From Legionella genomosp. 1 (lineage in GTDB: Bacteria; Pseudomonadota; Gammaproteobacteria; Legionellales; Legionellaceae): DNA of 9,225 nucleotides. The stretch spans positions 1 to 9,225 of the forward strand of contig CAMBDN010000087.1 in assembly GCA_945865355.1 (NCBI GenBank). Direction: 5' to 3'. Positions 1-5,352 of the stretch are shown here, piece by piece. Positions within the stretch are counted from its first letter, which is position 1; the number at the start of each line of letters is the position of its first letter. Both the position numbers and the translations under genes were made by a program. The notes under the pieces were generated by a model, which did not search any database, had not been told where the DNA came from, and worked only from the letters and a program-made list of their open reading frames with translations.

Positions 1-185
1 TGACGTCTAGAGGAGTGATGAACTACCGTTGTTAATCGATCAACATAAACTACTTTTGGTGAGGCTTTTTGAAAGATTTCAATCGTATTCTTTTCATTAG
101 GAAGCAACTGGTCTAATTGAGCAGCTTGTCCAAAAACAACAACCAAACAACTCATGCAAAAGATTAAAAATAGTTTTTTACACAT
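1..185 (-). CDS. HtrA/DegP-like exported serine protease, N-terminal part (partial)
   Basis: Only the first 61 codons are inside the window; the gene continues past the left edge. The translation starts MCKKLFLIFCMSCLVVVFGQ, a classic signal peptide: two Lys, then a hydrophobic core to about residue 18, with likely cleavage near the AA at 21-22. It is followed by LPNEKNTIEIFQKASPKVVY. The pattern of an acidic/Asn-Thr stretch, a helix, then K-A-S-P-x-V-V-Y-V is how the mature N-terminus of HtrA/DegP-type trypsin-like proteases begins, just before the protease domain. A Shine-Dalgarno-like AGG lies about 9 nt upstream of the ATG. The catalytic His, Asp and Ser and any PDZ domain would lie outside the window, so activity cannot be judged. 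Family assignment rests on this short stretch; a periplasmic role in protein quality control is inferred. Confidence 0.62.
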   Translation of the reverse strand, partial: MCKKLFLIFCMSCLVVVFGQAAQLDQLLPNEKNTIEIFQKASPKVVYVDRLTTVVHHSSRR

Positions 186-220
186 TTTGTAAACCTAGAT
201 GGCTTATTTTGAAGAACATC

Positions 221-250
221 ATTATGCACCAATAGAGTGCAATATGACAA
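221..250 (-). promoter_or_regulatory. Candidate sigma70 promoter for the HtrA-like gene
   Basis: On the minus strand there is TTGTCA (245-250, 5 of 6 to the -35 consensus), an 18-nt spacer and CATAAT (221-226, 5 of 6 to the -10 consensus). A start site near 214 would give a leader of roughly 28 nt before the ATG at 185. It is a pattern match only. Confidence 0.5.
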
Positions 251-459
251 ATTTAATTGGTATATTGAATAATATAGAACATTTAGATTATTTATGTAAC
301 GCCCAACGCCATCGAGAGTACAGCGAAGAGTGACCTAGTGTGCACATGACTTTTTCAGCATAAAAATTGCACATTTAATCACGCCTTTATTCATGATCAA
401 AATTGATTTATCGTAGATATAACTATATCCTCGTCATCTTGCATCTTTATTTTACATAT

Positions 460-2058
460 ATGACATTTATCAAAAAAATCACATTTGTTTTAGTTGTATT
501 GCTTGCGCTGGCTACCTGTGGGATTTTTGCCCTTACTAAAAGCGTCACACCAGCTGCATTAAAAGATATCGTTAACAAACAATTAAGTACACTCACCACA
601 CAAAAAAGTCATATTGCTGGCGATATATCATGGCATTTATTCCCTCGTCCAGGCATAAAAGTCACAAACATCTACGCCAGTGAATCAGAAAATAAAACCA
701 ATTACGCGGTGTCTATTGATAATTTACTATTTAATTTACAGGTGACACCACTTCTGAGAGGTCAGCTGGTGTTTAATGAATTACTGATAGACGGAATCAA
801 AATTAACATACATCCAGAAAACCAAACCGATCTTACAGTTAGTCAAATACCTGTCGTAGCAACAACACCACAACCGATTGAATCAAATAAAGTATCCGCG
901 CAATTTGCTCTACGAAGCATGTTATTGACCCACGGAGAAATTATTATCAACCAACCCAATAATAAAATAAAATTATCCGGATTGCAGATAGGCGCAAAAC
1001 AATTAGGTTTAAGCAACGACTCCTTTTCACTTCAGCTGAGAGGAAACTTTATTGCCTCAATTGCAGATAACAAAGCAAGGGCTACCCTAAATTACAACGG
1101 CCGTGTTCATTTAACACCATCAACATTTACCCAACCAATGGTAGCATTAGATCTCGCCACGATGGATGGGCAGTTGGTTATTCAGAATTTACGGTATAAC
1201 CACTTCAAAATTGCTAAAATAAGCACCAACATAAAGAAAAAACAAAAAGTAATATCGCTTAATCCATTCAATATCTCTCTCTATTCTGGAAAATCGGTAG
1301 GGGATATCAAATACGAGTTTCCATCGCAAAAATTAACAATGAATCAAACCGCTACAGGTCTCGATGCAAATCAATTTTTTAATGACCTCTTTACAAAAAC
1401 TCTCGTAAAGGGGCAATTAGATTTTTCAGTGCATGCCTCAACCAACCTATTAAATAACGCTTGGAAAAACAACATGCGTTGGAATGGTAATTTAACGATA
1501 AAAAATGGCGCTTTGTATTTTGTTGACTTAAATAAATACACTGATGAGGCCATCAGCAAGTTACATGGCTTGCTGAGTCAAGAGAAATTACCTGTTAAAC
1601 TGTCGTTAGGAAAAACGTTATTGGATTTAAAAGGGCGAACGCCATTTGCCCCAACGATAGCGCCTAAGCCAAGCGTCACCAAATTTCAATTGCTCAGCAT
1701 TCAATACCATTTAATAGATACCCAGCTAATCACTGATAACTTGGTCTTACAAACTGATACATTGCAATTGAGAGGGAGTGGAGCCGTTAATTTAATTGAC
1801 GGATCTCAAGACCTCAATTTGTCAGCAAAATTAACAAGTAACGATCTCGAAATAGAGAAAATTCAACAACAACTCGGTGGTAGCTTCCCGCTTAGAATCT
1901 GTGGAACCCTTACTAAACCGCAAGTTTTACCCAATATGCAAGGGTTGGGACCCGTAATTTCTAGCTATCTGTTAAAAAATACGCTTGAAAGACCCGTTAA
2001 GCAAATTAGAAACCACCTTGAAAGTTTATTAACGACCACTGAGAATTTGATTCCATAA
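460..2058 (+). CDS. asmA: AsmA family envelope protein
   Basis: The 532-aa protein belongs to the AsmA family: inner-membrane-anchored proteins with a long periplasmic beta-rich body, linked to outer-membrane biogenesis and, for family members such as TamB/YhdP, phospholipid transport. Residues 5-26 form an N-terminal signal anchor. Next comes the typical family start: a helix ending NKQLSTLTTQK, then HIAGDISWHLFPRPGIKVTN, which matches the G-x-x-x-W-x-x-x-P-x-P-G-I pattern of AsmA. The C-terminal repeat region (about residues 440-500) has the family feel of LRGSGAVNLIDGSQDLNLSA followed by PLRICGTLTKPQVLPN. E. coli AsmA is longer (about 617 aa), mainly through the middle. The frame is open upstream to a TTG at 403, but that adds 19 residues before the signal anchor, so the ATG at 460 is preferred. 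Neither start has a clear Shine-Dalgarno. A possible -10 (TATAAC, 418-423) lacks a good -35. mutY follows after 3 nt, indicating co-transcription. Confidence 0.88.
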   Translation: MTFIKKITFVLVVLLALATCGIFALTKSVTPAALKDIVNKQLSTLTTQKSHIAGDISWHLFPRPGIKVTNIYASESENKTNYAVSIDNLLFNLQVTPLLRGQLVFNELLIDGIKINIHPENQTDLTVSQIPVVATTPQPIESNKVSAQFALRSMLLTHGEIIINQPNNKIKLSGLQIGAKQLGLSNDSFSLQLRGNFIASIADNKARATLNYNGRVHLTPSTFTQPMVALDLATMDGQLVIQNLRYNHFKIAKISTNIKKKQKVISLNPFNISLYSGKSVGDIKYEFPSQKLTMNQTATGLDANQFFNDLFTKTLVKGQLDFSVHASTNLLNNAWKNNMRWNGNLTIKNGALYFVDLNKYTDEAISKLHGLLSQEKLPVKLSLGKTLLDLKGRTPFAPTIAPKPSVTKFQLLSIQYHLIDTQLITDNLVLQTDTLQLRGSGAVNLIDGSQDLNLSAKLTSNDLEIEKIQQQLGGSFPLRICGTLTKPQVLPNMQGLGPVISSYLLKNTLERPVKQIRNHLESLLTTTENLIP

Positions 2059-2061
2059 AAT

Positions 2062-3132
2062 ATGACTCTACATCAACAATTTACTCAACCCCTGCTAGAT
2101 TGGTTTAATATCCATGGGCGACGAAATTTACCCTGGCAACAGAACTGCAACGCTTATTGTGTCTGGGTATCAGAGATCATGTTGCAGCAAACCCAAGTCA
2201 AAACAGTTATCCCCTACTTCAACAGGTTTCTAAGCCGTTTTCCAGATGTGGAAAGCTTAGCATTAGCGTCTGAAGATGAAGTGCTAGCCAATTGGTCGGG
2301 GCTTGGATACTACAGTCGGGCGCGTAATTTACATAAAACAGCCATCATCATCCACAGCGATTTTCACGGCATATTTCCGGATGAATTACCACAGCTAATA
2401 AAACTCCCAGGGATAGGACCGTCAACCGCCGCAGCCATTGCCTCGCTGGCATTTAATCAGCCAACAGCCATTCTTGATGGCAATGTTAAACGCGTTTTAA
2501 GTCGCTATTTTTTAGTCGCAGGCCTACCAAAGCAAACCGCTGTTCTGAAAAAATTATGGCAATTAGCAAACGATTGTATGCCACACCAACGTTGTGCTGA
2601 TTATACCCAGGCAATCATGGATCTTGGCGCCACCTGTTGTACGGCTAAAAATCCCAATTGCACCGCATGTCCACTGCAAACAACTTGTCTTGCAAATATA
2701 TCTAACGAAGTAACAAATTACCCAAACACGAGCCCGCAAAAAAAAATACCGACCAAGCAACAACAATTTTTACTGATGTACAACGAGGGATCCCAATATA
2801 TCTATTTGGAAAAGCGTCCCCCAACTGGATTATGGGGGGGGCTCTGGTGTTTACCCAGCATAGACATGAACGAGTGCCCAATAACCTACATCTCTGAAAC
2901 CTATATGCTACAGACTGAGAACGTACAGGAATTAATGTCGATGAAGCATTCATTTAGTCATTTTCATTTACGCATCAAAGCACTCAGCATGCAAACAAGT
3001 CAAACAACCAACTCTCTTGTCAAAGTCTCTGGACGTTGGTTCACACTAAATGAAACATCATCTTTAGGATTAGCGAAACCGATGAGCACCATCATTAACT
3101 ACTTTTTTTCGCGTAAATCCCCGCCCTCGTGA
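2062..3132 (+). CDS. mutY: A/G-specific adenine DNA glycosylase MutY
   Basis: The 356-aa, full-length MutY removes adenine mispaired with 8-oxoguanine (or G) in base excision repair, preventing G:C to T:A transversions. All key elements are visible. The catalytic Glu38 lies in SEIMLQQTQV, the helix-hairpin-helix is LPGIGPSTAAAIAS (115-128), and the catalytic Asp139 lies in AILDGNVKRV. The 4Fe-4S ligands Cys193, Cys200, Cys203 and Cys209 have the exact C-x6-C-x2-C-x5-C spacing, one residue offset from E. coli. The C-terminal NUDIX-like 8-oxoG recognition domain begins about residue 235 and contains GLWGGLWCLP (256-265) and KHSFSHFHLRI (295-305). The ATG lies 3 nt after the asmA stop without a strong Shine-Dalgarno, so translation is probably coupled to asmA. 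Two homopolymers lie in the gene, A9 in the linker and G8 in the GLWGGLW motif. The reading frame is intact as given. Confidence 0.97.
   Translation: MTLHQQFTQPLLDWFNIHGRRNLPWQQNCNAYCVWVSEIMLQQTQVKTVIPYFNRFLSRFPDVESLALASEDEVLANWSGLGYYSRARNLHKTAIIIHSDFHGIFPDELPQLIKLPGIGPSTAAAIASLAFNQPTAILDGNVKRVLSRYFLVAGLPKQTAVLKKLWQLANDCMPHQRCADYTQAIMDLGATCCTAKNPNCTACPLQTTCLANISNEVTNYPNTSPQKKIPTKQQQFLLMYNEGSQYIYLEKRPPTGLWGGLWCLPSIDMNECPITYISETYMLQTENVQELMSMKHSFSHFHLRIKALSMQTSQTTNSLVKVSGRWFTLNETSSLGLAKPMSTIINYFFSRKSPPS
2738..2746 (+). repeat. A9 homopolymer in mutY linker
   Basis: Nine consecutive A residues span Gln226-Lys227-Lys228-Ile229, in the linker between the Fe-S domain and the NUDIX-like domain. Runs of this length are prone to replication or transcription slippage. 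Confidence 0.9.
2834..2841 (+). repeat. G8 homopolymer in mutY
   Basis: Eight consecutive G residues encode Trp258-Gly259-Gly260 inside the conserved GLWGGLW motif of the C-terminal domain. A G8 run stands out against the AT-rich background. A one-base change would frameshift the last 96 codons. Confidence 0.9.
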
Positions 3133-3205
3133 GTATCTTTTAGGGTAGACTTCAACCGCTGGATCTAGGATTATATATTTCGCGCGTCTTAATAAGAGAA
3201 ATGGC

Positions 3206-4162
3206 ATGGCGGTTTTAATCACAATAATCATTAGCTTCATTGCGCTAGTATGGGCAGCCAACCATTTAGTTACCGGCGCCTCTGGAATTGCAAGTAATTA
3301 CCATATTTCGCCCCTTATTATCGGTCTAACCTTGGTGGCTATTGGAACCTCCGCACCGACAATAATGATTGCTGTCACCGCAGCTCTTGAGGGGCGTTCT
3401 GAGCTTGCTCTTGGTAATGCTATTGGTGCAAATATCGCTAACATTGGATTGGTTCTTGGTCTCACTATCCTATTACGGCCATTAACGATGAAGTCATCCA
3501 TTCTTCGCCGCGAATACCCATTACTCTTCCTCATTATGCTGTTCACCTACTCATTAATGCTTGACGGTTACCTAGGAGTAATGGATGGGTGTCTATTTTT
3601 AGTCGCTTGCGTCGTCTTAATCGGGTATTTTATATTTCTTGCGCGACATTCAAAAAATGATGCAATGTCTAGGGAGTTTAAACAAACCATCAACGTTAAA
3701 CGTCCCATTAGGGCCAATTTACTGAGCCTGGTCATTGGCTTATTTATTCTCCCTTTAAGTGCTCACTTTCTAGTGGATAGTGCCGTACAACTCGCACGCT
3801 GGTGGGGGATCAATGAACTGGTCATGGGGTTAACGGTCATTGCAATAGGAACGTGTATACCCAATATCGCAACGTCTATGGTCGCAGCCCTCAAAGGACA
3901 TGATGACATAGCTGTCGGCAATATTCTGGGCTCAAATATGTATAATCTTTTAATCGTTATGGCATTTCCCGGGATCATTAACCCTTCTGCCATCAGTCAT
4001 GCTATTTTGTGGCGAGATATCCCTGTCATGTTTACCATCACCTTTGTCCTGTTATTAGTAAACTATCACTACAAAAGTAAAATTGAGCGCTGGCATGGAG
4101 GCCTGCTGTTACTGATTTATGGTTGTTACATGGGAACTCTGGTATTTAATGCGGCTGCTTAG
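3206..4162 (+). CDS. CaCA-family Na+/Ca2+ exchanger-like membrane protein (YrbG type) with altered ion site
   Basis: The 318-aa, highly hydrophobic protein has two homologous halves of about five membrane helices each, the architecture of the cation/Ca2+ exchanger (CaCA) superfamily; E. coli YrbG is about the same length. Alpha-repeat 1 is at residues 45-79 (AIGTSAPT, then LALGNAIGANIAN) and alpha-repeat 2 at 213-247 (AIGTCIPN, then IAVGNILGSNMYN). A charged cytoplasmic-type loop (145-170) separates the halves. In the family each repeat normally has G-T-S-x-P-E, with the Glu binding cation; here these positions are Thr52 and Asn220, and the Ser of repeat 2 is Cys217. Fold assignment is firm, but transport of Ca2+ is doubtful. 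An out-of-frame ATG lies 5 nt before the chosen one; the chosen ATG follows AAGAGAA with about 5 nt spacing. It sits 73 nt after mutY in the same direction and may be co-transcribed or have its own promoter. Confidence 0.9.
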   Translation: MAVLITIIISFIALVWAANHLVTGASGIASNYHISPLIIGLTLVAIGTSAPTIMIAVTAALEGRSELALGNAIGANIANIGLVLGLTILLRPLTMKSSILRREYPLLFLIMLFTYSLMLDGYLGVMDGCLFLVACVVLIGYFIFLARHSKNDAMSREFKQTINVKRPIRANLLSLVIGLFILPLSAHFLVDSAVQLARWWGINELVMGLTVIAIGTCIPNIATSMVAALKGHDDIAVGNILGSNMYNLLIVMAFPGIINPSAISHAILWRDIPVMFTITFVLLLVNYHYKSKIERWHGGLLLLIYGCYMGTLVFNAAA

Positions 4163-4240
4163 CGAATGGAAGCCATGCGTTCCTGTGCGGGAAACTTAAC
4201 TGCGCTGCATACGTGCGAAGAGCCGGACTGAAAGCGGGCC

Positions 4241-4579
4241 TTAGCCCATATAATCTGCGTTGGGTGGTCGTTTAGTCTCTAAAATCCTTGCCGCCTCCAT
4301 TGCATCTGGTTGTCCTGCACGAGCCGCACAACTGATCCAATACCAGGCTTTCTTTCTATCCTCTACGACACCCTGGCCATAATAATACATATAGCCAACC
4401 GCGTACTCCGCATCGCGTTGCCCTTTATCCGCTTCTGGTTTTAATCGTATGAAAGCTTGACGGTAATTCTGAATTTGAAAATCTCTAATACCTTCACGCA
4501 AATTATAACCGCCGGTGACACAACCACTTAAAAGCAATAATGTGCAAATCAAAACTAACCTGGCCATTCTAAAGTGCAT
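4241..4579 (-). CDS. Small Sel1-repeat lipoprotein
   Basis: The 112-aa protein has a lipoprotein signal peptide: MHFRMARLVLICTLLLLSGC, with lipobox L17-S18-G19-Cys20. Residue +2 after the Cys is Val, not Asp, so Lol sorting to the outer membrane is expected. The mature part is about 92 residues. It carries one clear Sel1-like (TPR-related, helix-turn-helix) repeat around residues 55-90, with the family landmarks AEYAVGYMYYYGQGV then KKAWYWISCAARAGQ, and a partial helix pair before it (FQIQNYRQAFIRLKPEADKG, 34-53). Such repeats are protein-protein binding scaffolds. It lies 12 nt downstream of the GspC-like gene on the same strand, so a role with type II secretion is a reasonable but unproven inference. 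ATG 4579 is preferred over TTG 4582 because GAGGA then sits 9 nt away; an internal ATG at 4567 also keeps the signal peptide. It converges with the exchanger gene. Confidence 0.82.
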   Translation of the reverse strand: MHFRMARLVLICTLLLLSGCVTGGYNLREGIRDFQIQNYRQAFIRLKPEADKGQRDAEYAVGYMYYYGQGVVEDRKKAWYWISCAARAGQPDAMEAARILETKRPPNADYMG

Positions 4580-4588
4580 CAAAACGAG

Positions 4589-4593
4589 TCCTC
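4589..4593 (-). promoter_or_regulatory. Ribosome-binding site overlapping the gspC stop codon
   Basis: GAGGA on the minus strand lies 9 nt before the lipoprotein ATG and overlaps the TGA of the upstream GspC-like gene (4592-4594). Ribosomes finishing gspC would cover this site, suggesting coupled expression. Confidence 0.6.
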
Positions 4594-5107
4594 AATTAGA
4601 GATCCCTAGCGGCTTAGCAGCTGGCTCGAAGATTAATGCATTTTTGGGTAAACTTAAACTCTCTAACGCACCATTTCGACCAATCAGCACTCCTTCAGGA
4701 GTAATGCGCTTGATGACGACACCCCCTGGAAGGGAGTCCCCAACCCTAAATGTTTGTTCATGCCCACCGGCCGTGCGAATAATGACGTGTGAATCGCCCT
4801 CTGTATTTGCAAACATAATACCCACAACCTTAAGATCAAGCATTGATTGCTTAACGTCTGCGTCATTTAGATTATTTGGCACATAATCACCAAAAAATGC
4901 GCTGTTGATGCCGCTATTTAATGTTTCTTGTTTAACCTGATTTTTTGATTCAACAATCTGATCATGACGAACACTAGCTGCTTTATCAAGTGAAAACAAT
5001 GATATCACTCCTGATAAGATCTGCCCTATGATCAATAATAATAAAACGGCGCATATCAATTTAGGAGTAATGGGTCGAGATAATGCTGCTTTAACCTCTA
5101 CAAACAC
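4592..5107 (-). CDS. gspC: GspC-like type II secretion inner-membrane protein (short form, no PDZ)
   Basis: The 171-aa protein resembles the N-terminal part of GspC (LspC in Legionella), the bitopic inner-membrane subunit that contacts the secretin GspD in the periplasm. Residues 1-16 are a short cytoplasmic tail, 17-39 one membrane helix (LICAVLLLLIIGQILSG), 40-70 a linker, and 71-155 the homology region (HR). The HR begins FFGDYVP, continues LKVVGIMFAN and HVIIRTAGG, and ends FRVGDSLPGGVVIKRITPEG then LIGRNGALESLSL. Canonical GspC proteins are about 270-300 aa with a C-terminal PDZ or coiled-coil domain; here the protein stops right after the HR. The start is GTG at 5107 with AAGGA (5116-5120) 8 nt upstream. 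No other gsp gene is in the window; a detached gspC fits the scattered lsp genes of Legionella as I recall them. A Sel1 lipoprotein gene follows closely. Confidence 0.82.
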   Translation of the reverse strand: MFVEVKAALSRPITPKLICAVLLLLIIGQILSGVISLFSLDKAASVRHDQIVESKNQVKQETLNSGINSAFFGDYVPNNLNDADVKQSMLDLKVVGIMFANTEGDSHVIIRTAGGHEQTFRVGDSLPGGVVIKRITPEGVLIGRNGALESLSLPKNALIFEPAAKPLGISN

Positions 5108-5115
5108 ACTTGTTT

Positions 5116-5120
5116 TCCTT
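5116..5120 (-). promoter_or_regulatory. Ribosome-binding site supporting the GTG start of gspC
   Basis: AAGGA on the minus strand is 8 nt before the GTG at 5107. A second GTG at 5109 is out of frame and closes at once, so this site decides the start. Confidence 0.6.
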
Positions 5121-5148
5121 AAAAAATAAAGATCGCTCTTCTATCAAT

Positions 5149-5177
5149 ACGTTACAACCATCCTTTGTTAGAGTCAA
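5149..5177 (-). promoter_or_regulatory. Weak candidate promoter for gspC
   Basis: The minus strand has TTGACT (5172-5177, 5 of 6 to consensus), a 17-nt spacer and TAACGT (5149-5154, only 3 of 6). It is correctly placed about 40 nt before the gene, but the -10 is poor. Confidence 0.28.
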
Positions 5178-5208
5178 AGCATAGAAAATAATTTTCGTAT
5201 CTAGCATA

Positions 5209-5237
5209 TTGCCTATCTTTATATCCATGACTAGAAT
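5209..5237 (+). promoter_or_regulatory. Candidate sigma70 promoter for the cystathionine lyase operon
   Basis: TTGCCT (5209-5214, 4 of 6) and TAGAAT (5232-5237, 5 of 6) are separated by exactly 17 nt. A start near 5244 would leave an untranslated leader of about 109 nt before the ATG at 5353, long enough for leader control. The direct repeat CATGACTA (5226-5233 and 5252-5259) overlaps the -10. Confidence 0.45.
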
Positions 5238-5352
5238 GACAGCCGAGGATACATGACTACCTGGAACTGCTCAAATTAAAGCCTTAACTCGTCGAGAGCG
5301 ATCTGATTGAGTGCATGCTGAGTAGCTCCCCCTAACTGGACCTATACTAATC

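Noticed and set aside
403..459. Upstream TTG start giving asmA 19 more residues
   Set aside because: The added residues precede a complete signal anchor and carry no family similarity. ATG 460 gives the usual AsmA N-terminus.
186..459. GC-richer patch in the region between the HtrA-like and asmA genes as an RNA gene or mobile remnant
   Set aside because: No tRNA-like fold, strong hairpin or transposase-like translation could be found; only the candidate promoter at 221-250 is supportable.
4236..4247. GGGC/GCCC hairpin between the converging exchanger and lipoprotein genes as a shared terminator
   Set aside because: The stem is only 4 bp, no T-run follows on either strand, and it overlaps the lipoprotein stop codon.
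4515..4886. Plus-strand 123-codon frame across the gspC/lipoprotein junction
   Set aside because: Both minus-strand genes have clear domains, signal sequences and ribosome-binding sites; this frame is their shadow.
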